From contig NZ_JAYEER010000003.1 of assembly GCF_034653355.1 (NCBI RefSeq), positions 806,001-870,000 of the forward strand: a DNA stretch of 64,000 bases. Reading direction: 5' to 3'. The position numbers and the translations under genes are program-made. Shown here piece by piece: positions 40,531 to 49,199 of the stretch; the stretch's first letter is position 1, and the number at the start of each line of letters is the position of its first letter. The notes below the pieces were generated by a model. The model worked only from the letters and a program-made list of their open reading frames with translations. It did no database searches and was not told the origin of the DNA. Source of the stretch: Nitrospirillum sp034653355 (GTDB lineage Bacteria; Pseudomonadota; Alphaproteobacteria; Azospirillales; Azospirillaceae).

Positions 40531-42831
40531 TCAGTACTTGACCTGGATGGTGCCCTGGATCTGGCGCCCGGCCTGGAAGGTGTAGAGGCCGCCGCCGTAG
40601 GTGGTGATGGCCCGGTCGTTGGCCAGGTTGAAGGCCGCCAGCTTCAGCCGCACCATGCCGAAATCGTAGGAGATCGAGGCATCGGTGGTGGTGTACTCGG
40701 GAATCTCCCGCGCCTGGCCCGGCGCCAGGAAGGTGCCGTCGGCGGTGGTGGCGGCGGTGTTGCCGTTATAGGCCACCACCTGGCGGCCCACCTGCTTGCG
40801 GCTCAGCGTCATCTGCCAGGGGCCTTGGTTGAACAGCACGCCGATGGCGTCCGTCCACTTCGGCACCTTGGTCAGACCCTGGCGCGCCGTCAGATCCTTG
40901 GCGGCGTTGATCGAGCCGTTGACGAAGAAGGTCACGCCGTTGTCGAAGCTGTAGGCCGCTTGGCCTTCGACGCCGCTGTACCGGGCGTTGCCGGCGTTGA
41001 CGTAGAACTGGCCCGTGGGGTCGGCCACCGACAGGTTGCTGACATCGATGCGGTAGATGTCGGCGTCGACCGTGACGTTGTCGCGGCTCCACACCGCGCC
41101 CAGCTGGTAGTTGGTGGTCTCCTGCGGCTTCAGGGCGTTCAGGTCCAGGTCGTTGACGTACAGCGTGGACAGGGACGGGATCAGGAAGCCGGTGGCGTAC
41201 TGGGCGTACACCGCCACCTCGGGCGTGATCTTGTAGTTGGCCGTCAGGAACTTCAGCGTCTTGTCATAGACGTTGTCGCCGTGCAGCGGCCCTCGGGTGA
41301 AGTTGGCGACGCCGCTGTTCTCCATGGCGGCGTCCACGGTGCGGTCGAAGTTCACGTACTTGACGCCCGGCGTGATGGTCAGGCGGTCGATGGGGTGCAG
41401 CTCGAAATCGGCGAACAGCTGGTATTGGAACCAGGAACTGTCCTCCAGCGTCTTGACGTTGGAAACGTTGGACACCACCGGCTTGGTCAGGCTGGAATAC
41501 TTCAGGTCGTCGATGCCCCGGGTTAGGTCCTGCAGCAGGTTATGCCGGTCGGTGCTGGAGGTTTCCACCAGGCCGCCCACCTTCAGGGTGCCGAAGGACC
41601 AGTCCTTGTTGCCGCGCAGGATGTCACCGAAGACGCGGTAGCGATTGCCCTTGCTGTAGCCGCCGATGTCGGTCTTGGGCAGGGTCTTGTTGCCGGGGGT
41701 GGAGGTGTTGGCGGCGCCCACCAGGCCCGTGACGTCGTTCACCGACTCCGTCTGGTTGGAATAGAAATTGGTGTAGGCGTCATTGTCGACACTGAAGCCG
41801 TCGCCCAGGTCGCCCTTGACGTTGATGTAGTCGAAGTCGCTGGATTTACGCTGCTGGTTGTATTTGTAGTAATGCTCGTCCTTTGGGTTGTCGTTCAGGG
41901 CGAAGTCCTTGCCGTAGGCCACGACCTGGGCCCAGGTTTCGCCGGGGCCGGCGTCGGACTGGTAGAAGTGGGTGCGGTTGTGGGTGGCGAACAGCGTCGC
42001 TTGCCACGTCTCGCTGATCGGCACCTGGATCTTGATCAGCTGGTTTTGCGCCTCGCCGCCGGAAAAGCTCAGTTCGCCGTCCGACTGCCGCTCATCGAAG
42101 TTCAGCAGGATCTTGGCGCCGCCCAGCTCATCCAGCTTGCCGGTCTGGATGGTGGAAACGAAGTTCTGGGTGTTGAACGAGCCGAAGGTGATCTTCTGCG
42201 ACAGGCCGAACTTGTCGTCCACGGTGGGCGAGAAATAGTGGATGGCGCCGCCGAAGTTGGCCTGGCCCAGGTCGCCCGCGGCGCCCGGGCCGCGATCCAC
42301 CACGGCCGACCCGATGGTGGACGCGGGGAAGTACGAGGCCGGGTGGTGCGTCGGGTCGTTGGTGTCGCCGAAGGCCATGCCGTCATAGGTGATGTTGAAC
42401 TGGCCATCGGCGAAGCCGCGCAGGGTGACCTTGTTGGTCTCGCCCACGCCGCCGCCGTTCGCGGCGATGCCGCCGATGCTGGGGGCGATCAGGACGGTGG
42501 TGGTGAAATCGCCGGTCTCGGGCGTCGCCTGCTCGATATAGCGGCGGCTGATGAAGGATTTCGGCTGGTTCTGATCCAGCGACGCCTTCACGGGCGCCTC
42601 GGCGGCGGCGCGGTTGCGCTCCGCCTCGATCAGGATGGTGTCCACGTCCACGCCTTCCGACCCGGTGCCGGCGGTGGAGCGGCTGGCACTCCCGCCGGTG
42701 TCCCCATTGGCGTCAGTGGCGGCATCAGCGGGCGCCGCCCAGGCGCCGCCGGACCAGGCCATGCCGATGGCGCTGCCAGCCAGTAAAGCGGCGCGAAGGA
42801 AACAGCGGCTGCTTCTTGTTTTGTTGAACAT
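40531..42831 (-). CDS. TonB-dependent outer-membrane receptor
   Basis: A 766-residue receptor with a signal peptide (LRAALLAGSAIGMAWSGGA, cleavage near AWA-A). A plug domain follows (about 80-220; FTTTVLIAPSIGGIAANGGG, GFADGQFNITYDG) with a 22-strand barrel of alternating residues up to the C terminus, which ends I-Q-V-K-Y instead of the usual Phe. It moves a scarce ligand such as an iron chelate across the outer membrane using TonB energy. A Fur-box-like site about 275 bases upstream suggests iron control. The metallophosphoesterase gene follows. The exact ligand cannot be read from sequence. Confidence 0.88.
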   Translation of the reverse strand: MFNKTRSSRCFLRAALLAGSAIGMAWSGGAWAAPADAATDANGDTGGSASRSTAGTGSEGVDVDTILIEAERNRAAAEAPVKASLDQNQPKSFISRRYIEQATPETGDFTTTVLIAPSIGGIAANGGGVGETNKVTLRGFADGQFNITYDGMAFGDTNDPTHHPASYFPASTIGSAVVDRGPGAAGDLGQANFGGAIHYFSPTVDDKFGLSQKITFGSFNTQNFVSTIQTGKLDELGGAKILLNFDERQSDGELSFSGGEAQNQLIKIQVPISETWQATLFATHNRTHFYQSDAGPGETWAQVVAYGKDFALNDNPKDEHYYKYNQQRKSSDFDYINVKGDLGDGFSVDNDAYTNFYSNQTESVNDVTGLVGAANTSTPGNKTLPKTDIGGYSKGNRYRVFGDILRGNKDWSFGTLKVGGLVETSSTDRHNLLQDLTRGIDDLKYSSLTKPVVSNVSNVKTLEDSSWFQYQLFADFELHPIDRLTITPGVKYVNFDRTVDAAMENSGVANFTRGPLHGDNVYDKTLKFLTANYKITPEVAVYAQYATGFLIPSLSTLYVNDLDLNALKPQETTNYQLGAVWSRDNVTVDADIYRIDVSNLSVADPTGQFYVNAGNARYSGVEGQAAYSFDNGVTFFVNGSINAAKDLTARQGLTKVPKWTDAIGVLFNQGPWQMTLSRKQVGRQVVAYNGNTAATTADGTFLAPGQAREIPEYTTTDASISYDFGMVRLKLAAFNLANDRAITTYGGGLYTFQAGRQIQGTIQVKY

Positions 42832-43180
42832 TTTTCGGCTCCCCCATGAAAACGTGGCGCTTCACTAGGTTTCGCGCGTTGGGGGTGCACGTTAAATTTT
42901 GGTTGACTGTTTATTTCAGTATTATTGCGTTCGAAGAATTTGTTTCCGTCGCGAAAAGAATAACGGCTCTGTTAGAAATTAAACATTTCGTTAATTTTGA
43001 TACGCTGGATGCGAGAATCCGGCGGAATCATTTGGTGCCCGTTAATCCGATTTTGGCACTGATCACCGTTTGACATGAATTCCAAGGACGGCTGCGACCC
43101 TATACTGATAATGATTTTCATGGCGCCGGTCGCGGCCGCTGCGCCACTATGACGCAGCGGGTCGCCGCCGGCCCCGGCGA
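42832..43180. other. AT-rich intergenic region upstream of the TonB receptor
   Basis: About 350 bases between the CgeB-like glycosyltransferase stop and the receptor start. Composition is clearly more AT-rich than the surroundings, especially 42890-43060, as expected for a promoter and leader. A short frame on the opposite strand (42846-43073) has no good start or composition and is not called. A Fur-box-like site lies at 43107-43121. No terminator hairpin with a T-run was seen. Confidence 0.6.
43107..43121. promoter_or_regulatory. Fur-box-like site
   Basis: GATAATGATTTTCAT matches the first 15 positions of the Fur consensus GATAATGATAATCATTATC at 13 places; the last four positions do not match. 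It is upstream of the TonB receptor gene that is read leftwards, next to a possible TATAGG -10 box on the minus strand. Iron repression of the receptor and the metallophosphoesterase is the natural reading. Many alphaproteobacteria use Irr or RirA as well. Confidence 0.5.
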
Positions 43181-44377
43181 TCAGCGGGTCAGGATGTTGA
43201 CGGCCGCGAACAGGTCCAAGATGTGACGGGCGCGGACGTCCCAGGTGTGGTGGGTCGTGGCTTGGCGGAAGCCGGCCTGGGCGACGGCGGCCAGGCCGCC
43301 GGGGTCGGCCAACGCCGCCTCGATACGGGTGAGCAGGGCGTCCAGGGCGGTCCAGCGGTAGAACAGCATGTCGCGCCCATCGGCGTAGTGCCGGTCGTAA
43401 TAGCGGCTGGTGTCGGACACGACGGCGGCGCCATTGATTTGCGCCGCGAACACCCGTTCATGCCCGCCGGCGACGAAGTTGTTGTTGCTGTTCAGCACCA
43501 GGCGCGTCCGGCGCAGCAGGCGCAGCGTCTCCTCGAAGCTGCCTTCGCCCCGCCAGTCGAAGGCGGGGAAGGGCCGATTCTCCCACCCCTTGCCATAGAC
43601 CACCAGCGGTACGCCGGCGGCGTTCAGGGTCGCCAGCATCTGGTGACGGCGATAGGCCTCCACATACTGGTAGACCTCACGCGACTTGCAGATCAGCTGG
43701 GTGCGGGCGGCCGGCGACAGGCTGGTGTCGCGGGCGGCCAGCACCTGGTCGATGGCGTCCTCCAGCGCCAGCGTGTCCTGGCTCAGCGCCAGGTCGGCGG
43801 CGTCGTCGAACAGGGTGGTGACGAAGTTGCGCTCCGCGCCGTGCCATCCCCGCTGGGGCGTGCCGCGATAGGTGCCGGTGAACAGCAGGGGGATGTCGCG
43901 CCGCTCCGCCCAGTCCCGGAACAGCGTGTCCTCGTCCGGCATGGCCGGCGGGATGCTGGTGTTGGCACCCGGCGGCATCAGCGACAAGGCGGCGAAATGC
44001 CCGGGCGGGAAGCAGTCCCGCGTCAGTTTGACGTGGGTTTCATCCAGGAAGCTGACGACGAAGCGCCGGTCCATCTTGGTCTCCAGCCGGGGCCACAGGT
44101 GCACCGGATGGTCGACGTGCAGGGTGATGAACACACTGTCGACCGCGTCGAACAGGGTCTGGTCGCCGACGCGTAGGTCCACCCCCATGCTGTTCAGGGC
44201 GTAGAAGAACTGCACGTGCCGGGACAGTGCGGCGTTCAGTCGCGCCACGCCGTCCGGGGCCGCGAGGTCGATCACGATGGCCTCGTGCCCCATGGCCGTG
44301 AAAGCCGCCGCCAGCTGGTCGATATGCAGCCGAAGCGAGCCGTACTGCGACTGGCCCTTGAACAGAACGATACGCAT
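43181..44377 (-). CDS. CgeB-like glycosyltransferase
   Basis: A 398-residue protein of the CgeB/Glyco_trans_1_2 type. The N terminus (MRIVLFKGQSQYGSLRLHID) starts a Rossmann half and the middle part handles the acceptor. The C-terminal half has LRRTRLVLNSNNNFVAGGHE followed by RVFAAQINGAAVVSD, the diagnostic donor-site block with conserved E-R-x-F. No membrane segments. GGGAGAGG precedes the ATG. It stands alone between two TonB receptor genes. Similar genes cluster with flagellin- and spore-coat-glycan genes, so a role in the surface sugar made by this region is possible but inferred. Confidence 0.75.
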   Translation of the reverse strand: MRIVLFKGQSQYGSLRLHIDQLAAAFTAMGHEAIVIDLAAPDGVARLNAALSRHVQFFYALNSMGVDLRVGDQTLFDAVDSVFITLHVDHPVHLWPRLETKMDRRFVVSFLDETHVKLTRDCFPPGHFAALSLMPPGANTSIPPAMPDEDTLFRDWAERRDIPLLFTGTYRGTPQRGWHGAERNFVTTLFDDAADLALSQDTLALEDAIDQVLAARDTSLSPAARTQLICKSREVYQYVEAYRRHQMLATLNAAGVPLVVYGKGWENRPFPAFDWRGEGSFEETLRLLRRTRLVLNSNNNFVAGGHERVFAAQINGAAVVSDTSRYYDRHYADGRDMLFYRWTALDALLTRIEAALADPGGLAAVAQAGFRQATTHHTWDVRARHILDLFAAVNILTR

Positions 44378-44875
44378 GACCTCTCCCCCGGGGGCGTCCG
44401 GCCCCCGGCGCCTAAGGTGCCCCAGCCGGCGCGTGGGCGCCAGCGTCGGCGTCCACGGCCGACGCGGTCATGAATCGTTAACCAATATGTCGCCGTGCCT
44501 TCAAGTGGATGGCGTAACGGACGGTCTCCCCAACCCTCGCCGGATGATCGTCCATGACCTTGGTGAGCCGCCGCCGGGCCCTGTCGCTGCTGGGCCGCCG
44601 CCCCGCTGGCGTTGGGCGCATCACGCTCGGCCGCTCGCGGCTGCCGGCCACGACCCACCCTCGGGGTGGAGCGCCCGCAACCCGCGTGATGGAAAGCCGT
44701 ATACCAAAAATGTCACACCGTTACTAGTAAACAGATCGGTAATCGCACTGTCTTAAAATATTCACATCACGTTGCTATGCAGCATGCGCTTTCAAACCGG
44801 GCATAAGGGTGGCCATATCACTTTTGTGTATTGCCGGATGGGGAAGATTTTAAATAAATCGAAGGGGGAAATTCG
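44378..44875. other. Intergenic region upstream of the second TonB receptor
   Basis: About 500 bases. The first half is GC-rich with small hairpins such as CCACC-CTCG-GGGTGG (about 44656-44669). The second half (44700-44870) is AT-rich and likely holds the receptor promoter. GAAGGGGGAA (44861-44870) is a strong ribosome site pointing to the ATG at 44876. No gene with convincing coding composition was found. Confidence 0.55.
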
Positions 44876-44890
44876 ATGCTGAAGAATTGA
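44876..44890 (+). other. Interrupted start of the TonB receptor gene (ATG + 3 codons + TGA)
   Basis: ATG CTG AAG AAT TGA, then TTG TTG GCA in the same frame as the receptor. The ATG has a strong ribosome site 5-10 bases upstream, and M-L-K-N would be the missing positively charged start of the signal peptide that continues L-L-A-G-V-S-L-L-I-L-G. The TGA at 44888-44890 therefore looks like a nonsense change at codon 5. Confidence 0.75.
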
Positions 44891-47146
44891 TTGTTGGCAG
44901 GTGTGTCTCTTCTCATCCTCGGTATTTCCACCGCCACGTTCGCGCAGACGGCGCCGGACGCCGCGGCGGATGCCGACGCGCTGCAGGAAATCGTCGTGTT
45001 CGGCCGCGGCGAAACCCGCCAGGTGCAGGCCATCACGCCCATGGACATGCAGATCGCCGTTCCGGGCGCCAGCCCCATCAAGGTGATCTCCAAGCTGCCG
45101 GGCGTGAACTACCAGGCCGCCGATCCCTACGGCGCCTACGAATGGGCGGTGCGCATTTCCGTGCGCGGCTTCAACCAGAACCAGCTGGGCTTCACGCTCG
45201 ACGACATCCCGCTGGGCGACATGAGCTACGCCAACGACAACGGCCTGCACATCAGCCGCGCCATTTCATCCGAGAACCTGGGCGTCACCCAGATGGCCCA
45301 GGGCACCGGCGCCCTGGACACCGCCTCCACCTCCAACCTGGGCGGCACGCTGAAGTTCAAGTCGGCCGATCCGGAAACCACCGCCGGCGGCCTGGCCGCC
45401 GTCAGCTACGGCAGCAACGCCACGGTGCGGGCCTTCGGCCGCATCGAAACGGGTGAGATCGACGGCGGCGGCCGCGGCTACCTCAGCTACGACTACCAGC
45501 ACGGCAACAAGTGGAAGGGCCAGGGCGAGCAGTGGCAGCAGCAGGCCAACGGCAAGTTCGTCCAGCCGGTGGGCGAGGGCACGCTGACCACCATGGTCAA
45601 CTACTCCGACCGGCATGAGAACGACTACCAGGACCTGTCCTTGGCCCTGATCGGCAAGTTCGGCTACAAGCTGGACAACATCTCGGACAACTATACCCTG
45701 GCCAAGGCCATCGCGACCGCCTACCAGGCGGGCAAGCCCATTCCGGCGCCCTACTCCACGCCCGACGACGTCTACTTCGACGGCGCCGGCAACCGTGAAG
45801 ACATCATCGGCTCGACCCAGCTGGAATATCCCATCAACGATCGCCTGTCGCTGAAGGCCATGGTCTACGGCCACCACGACAAGGGCATGGGCACCTGGGA
45901 CACGCCCTACGTGCCGACCCCCGCCGCCTTCGGCGGCTCCCCCATCTCCATGCGCACCACCGAATACACGGTGTCGCGCATCGGCACGGTGGACAGCCTG
46001 ACCTACACCCTGGCCGACCACACCATCGAAGGCGGCCTGTGGTTCGAGAACAACGACTTCGACCAGGCCCGGCGCTACTACGGCCTGGGATTGGCCAGCC
46101 CCGGCCGCACCGCGGATGAGTTCCAGGAGAACCCCTTCGCCACCCAGTGGCAGTACGCCTTCAACACCAAGACCTACGTGTTCCACCTGCAGGACACGTG
46201 GCAGGCCCTGGACAAGCTGAAGCTCAACTACGGCTTCAAGTCGATCAAGGTGGAGAACGAGAGCCAGACGCAGCGCTACACCTCGGCCAGCGACATCATC
46301 AACGGCTCCATCGACACGTCCAAGGGCTTCCTGCCGCAGGTGGGCTTCAACTACCAGCTGACCGACGAGGCCGAGCTGTTCGGCGACTACGCCAAGAACG
46401 CCCGCGCCTTCGTCAGCTCGCACACCGACGGTCCGTTCTCCACCACCCAGTCCGGCTTCAACGCCATCAAGGACAAGCTGAAGCCCGAAACCTCCGACGC
46501 CTTTGAAGTGGGCACCCGCGCCCATGTCGACACGTTCGAGGCCGTGGCCGCCGCCTACTACGTCAGCTTCCACGACCGCCTGCTGGCCACCACCGTGGGC
46601 TCGGGCATCCAAGGCAACCCGTCGGCCCTGTCCAACGTGGGTGGCGTCACCTCCAAGGGTATCGAGCTGGCCGGCACCTGGAAGTTCGTGAAGAACTGGT
46701 CGCTGTATGGCTCCTACTCGTACAACAAGTCCACGTACGATGATGACACCCGGAACGGCGACGGCACCCTGTACGCCGCCACCAAGGGCAAGATCACCGT
46801 GGACAGCCCGCAGAACATGGTGAAGGCCGAGCTGTCGTTCGACAATGGCATGCTGTTCGGCGCCGTCTCGGGCAACTACATGAGCGAGCGGTATTACACC
46901 TACATCAACGACGGCAAGGTTCCCGGCTACATGACCGTGGATCTCAGCTTCGGCTACCGCTTCCAGGGCGGCGGCTGGCAGCGTGACCTGGAAATCCAAG
47001 GCAACGTCACCAACCTGTTCGACCGCCACTACATCTCGTCCATCGGCACCAATGGTTACACCGTCAGCGATCCGACGGGCACCTTCCAGACCCTGCAGGC
47101 CGGCGCGCCCGCCGCCGTGTTCGTCTCCGTGCGCAAGAAGTTCTAA
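44891..47146 (+). CDS. TonB-dependent outer-membrane receptor (start codon region damaged)
   Basis: A 751-residue receptor frame from the first in-frame TTG after the TGA at 44888. The rest is intact: signal-peptide core (AGVSLLILGISTATFAQ), a plug domain (DADALQEIVVFGRGETRQ, VISKLPGVNYQAADPYGAYE, FTLDDIPLGDMSYANDNGLH), then a long barrel ending VSVRKKF with the terminal Phe typical of outer-membrane proteins. It would import an unknown ligand. Translation either re-initiates at TTG 44891/44894 just after the stop, reads through TGA, or fails. Without M-L-K-N the signal peptide lacks its basic start. A strong terminator follows at 47217. Confidence 0.82.
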   Translation: MLAGVSLLILGISTATFAQTAPDAAADADALQEIVVFGRGETRQVQAITPMDMQIAVPGASPIKVISKLPGVNYQAADPYGAYEWAVRISVRGFNQNQLGFTLDDIPLGDMSYANDNGLHISRAISSENLGVTQMAQGTGALDTASTSNLGGTLKFKSADPETTAGGLAAVSYGSNATVRAFGRIETGEIDGGGRGYLSYDYQHGNKWKGQGEQWQQQANGKFVQPVGEGTLTTMVNYSDRHENDYQDLSLALIGKFGYKLDNISDNYTLAKAIATAYQAGKPIPAPYSTPDDVYFDGAGNREDIIGSTQLEYPINDRLSLKAMVYGHHDKGMGTWDTPYVPTPAAFGGSPISMRTTEYTVSRIGTVDSLTYTLADHTIEGGLWFENNDFDQARRYYGLGLASPGRTADEFQENPFATQWQYAFNTKTYVFHLQDTWQALDKLKLNYGFKSIKVENESQTQRYTSASDIINGSIDTSKGFLPQVGFNYQLTDEAELFGDYAKNARAFVSSHTDGPFSTTQSGFNAIKDKLKPETSDAFEVGTRAHVDTFEAVAAAYYVSFHDRLLATTVGSGIQGNPSALSNVGGVTSKGIELAGTWKFVKNWSLYGSYSYNKSTYDDDTRNGDGTLYAATKGKITVDSPQNMVKAELSFDNGMLFGAVSGNYMSERYYTYINDGKVPGYMTVDLSFGYRFQGGGWQRDLEIQGNVTNLFDRHYISSIGTNGYTVSDPTGTFQTLQAGAPAAVFVSVRKKF

Positions 47147-47216
47147 GCAGGGGCGCTTTATGGTGGTGTGACCTTTTGCGCCGCCGGGAATATGTAAAAA
47201 GCAATATATCTTTCCA

Positions 47217-47255
47217 GGGCTTCGCCGGGCAGCCGGCGAAGCCCATTCTTTTTTC
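47217..47255 (+). terminator. Rho-independent terminator of the TonB receptor gene
   Basis: A perfect 12-base stem, GGGCTTCGCCGG (47217-47228) with CCGGCGAAGCCC (47233-47244) around GCAG, is followed by ATTCTTTTTT. It lies 70 bases past the receptor stop. Confidence 0.93.
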
Positions 47256-47268
47256 GCGTTAGGATGGG

Positions 47269-47865
47269 ATGTCGCCCATGCATCAGCTGACCTATGGTGA
47301 CCGCCTGCAGGCACTGATCCGGGCGGATGGCCGGCGCATGAAGCTGCTCGGCCACGTCCGCGCCCTGGACCTGCCGGACTGCTGGATTGGTGCCGGCTTC
47401 GTGCGCAACGCCGTCTGGGACCAGCTGCACCGCCCGCAGGCCGCCGCCCAGACGGGGGCCGAGACGCCGGAAAGCGACGTGGACGTGGTCTGGTTCGATC
47501 CCGCCCGTCCCTCCATCGCCCTGGACCGCGACCTGACCGACCGCCTTCTGGCGGCGGCGCCCGACGTCCCTTGGTCGGTGAAGAACCAGGCCCGCATGCA
47601 CGGCCGCAATGGTGACGCGCCCTATGCCGGTTGCGCCGACGCGTTGCGCCACTGGCCGGAAACGGCCACGGCCGTCGCCGTGCGCCTGACGCCGGAGAAC
47701 GCGCTGGAGATCCTGGCGCCCTTCGGGCTGGACGACCTGTTCGGTCGTCTCATCCGTCCCACGCCCGCCTTCCGGGGGGCCAAGCTGGACATTCTGCGCC
47801 AGCGGGTGCGCGACAAGCGGTGGCTGGACCGCTGGCCCCTGCTGCGGGTGCTGGAACAAGGGTGA
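47269..47865 (+). CDS. Nucleotidyltransferase-family protein (DUF925-like)
   Basis: A 198-residue protein of the nucleotidyltransferase-like DUF925 family. The fold's metal site appears in SDVDVVWFDP, preceded by CWIGAGFVRNAVWDQLH (the G-x-x-R-N signature) and followed by VPWSVKNQARMHGRNGDAPY and ETATAVAVRL. Its substrate is not known for the family. AGGA at 47261 supports the ATG at 47269; ATG 47278 is possible. The receptor terminator lies just upstream, so the gene has its own promoter or depends on readthrough. It is not obviously linked to its neighbours. Confidence 0.82.
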   Translation: MSPMHQLTYGDRLQALIRADGRRMKLLGHVRALDLPDCWIGAGFVRNAVWDQLHRPQAAAQTGAETPESDVDVVWFDPARPSIALDRDLTDRLLAAAPDVPWSVKNQARMHGRNGDAPYAGCADALRHWPETATAVAVRLTPENALEILAPFGLDDLFGRLIRPTPAFRGAKLDILRQRVRDKRWLDRWPLLRVLEQG

Positions 47866-47993
47866 GGAAGCACCGTCAAGCCCCCGGCGCCGCCGGGGCT
47901 GGTTTTCGCAACTAACCGTTTCCTATTTAGGCGATACCCGGTACTGAGAACGGCCGCCCGCCCTCACGTCCCAGCGCAGGTTCGCCTTCCCCC

Positions 47994-49199
47994 ATGACCG
48001 TGTCGCCCCAAACCACGCCCGGCGCAGCGTCAGGCGGCCTGTCCGCCGGTCTGACCTTGCTGTTCGCCATCACCTGCGGCGCCGTGGTGGCCAACATCTA
48101 TTACGTCCAGCCGCTGCTGGCCGACATCGCCGCCAGCTTCCAGGTGGGTGTGGGCCGGGCCGGCATGCTGGTGACGGTGACCCAGGTGGGCTATGCCCTG
48201 GGGCTGTTGCTGGTGGTGCCCCTGGGCGACACCCATAACCGCAAGCGCCTGATCCTGATCCTGCTGGCCCTGTGCGTCGCCCTGCTGGTGGGGGCTGCGG
48301 CCAGCCCCAGCTTCCTTGCCTTCGCCGCCGCTTCCTTGGGGGTGGGCGTGCTGTCCTGCGCCGCCCAGGTGGTGGTGCCTTTCGCCGCGTCCCTGGCGCC
48401 CGACCACAGCCGGGGCCGCACCGTGGGCACCGTCATGAGCGGCCTGATCCTTGGCATCCTGCTGGCCCGCACCATCGCCGGCGCCATCGCCCACTACGCC
48501 GGCTGGCGGGCCGTCTATGTCGCCGCCGCCGTGGCGATGACCGTGCTGGGCGCGCTCCTGGCGCGCGCGCTGCCGGCCGACGCCGCCCGGCCCAGCATCC
48601 CCTACGGCCGGCTGATGGCCTCCGTCCTGCACCTGGCCCGCACCGACGCGGTGCTGCGCTGGCGTTCGCTGATGGGCGCCCTGGGCTTCGCCGGCTTCAG
48701 CGTGCTGTGGACGGGCCTGACCTTCGTGCTCAGCGACGCGCCCTATCATTTCGACCAGGCCGCCATCGGCCTGTTCGGCCTGGCGGGCCTGGCCGGCGCC
48801 CTGGCCGCCAGCCGGGCTGGCCGCCTGGCCGACAAGGGCCACGCCCACGGGGCCACCGGCCTGTTCGCCGCGGCCTGCCTGGCCGCCTGGGGGCTGATGG
48901 CGATCACCCACTGGTCGTTGATCGCGCTGACCGCCGGCATCCTGCTGTTGGACATCGGCGTGCAGGGTCTGCAGATCACCAACCAGAGCGTCATCTACGC
49001 CGGCAACCACGGCGCCCGGGGACGCGTCACCACCGTCTACCTGACGACCTATTTCGTGGGCGGCGCCTGCGGTTCGGCCGTGGCCAGCCTGGCCTGGGAA
49101 TTGGGCGGGTGGCTGGCGGTGTCGGCCACCGGCGGCACCATCGCCCTGGCGTTGCTGGGCTGCTGGCTGCTCTCCCATGCCCGCCGGCAGGACGTTTAA
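47994..49199 (+). CDS. MFS transporter
   Basis: A 401-residue inner-membrane protein with about 12 hydrophobic helices. The loop between helices 2 and 3 reads PLGDTHNRKRLI, the MFS signature G-D-x-x-x-R-[KR]. YYVQPLLADIAASFQV in helix 1-2 and GLILGILLARTIAG in helix 5 are typical of the YnfM/DHA1-like efflux branch. It probably exports a small compound with proton antiport; the substrate is not predictable. It converges with the following minus-strand gene (4-base overlap at 49196-49199). Confidence 0.87.
   Translation: MTVSPQTTPGAASGGLSAGLTLLFAITCGAVVANIYYVQPLLADIAASFQVGVGRAGMLVTVTQVGYALGLLLVVPLGDTHNRKRLILILLALCVALLVGAAASPSFLAFAAASLGVGVLSCAAQVVVPFAASLAPDHSRGRTVGTVMSGLILGILLARTIAGAIAHYAGWRAVYVAAAVAMTVLGALLARALPADAARPSIPYGRLMASVLHLARTDAVLRWRSLMGALGFAGFSVLWTGLTFVLSDAPYHFDQAAIGLFGLAGLAGALAASRAGRLADKGHAHGATGLFAAACLAAWGLMAITHWSLIALTAGILLLDIGVQGLQITNQSVIYAGNHGARGRVTTVYLTTYFVGGACGSAVASLAWELGGWLAVSATGGTIALALLGCWLLSHARRQDV

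Noticed and set aside
42846..43073. Small plus-strand frame in the AT-rich region upstream of the TonB receptor
   Set aside because: No ribosome site, AT-rich codons unlike neighbours, and it lies in the likely promoter and leader of the divergent receptor gene.
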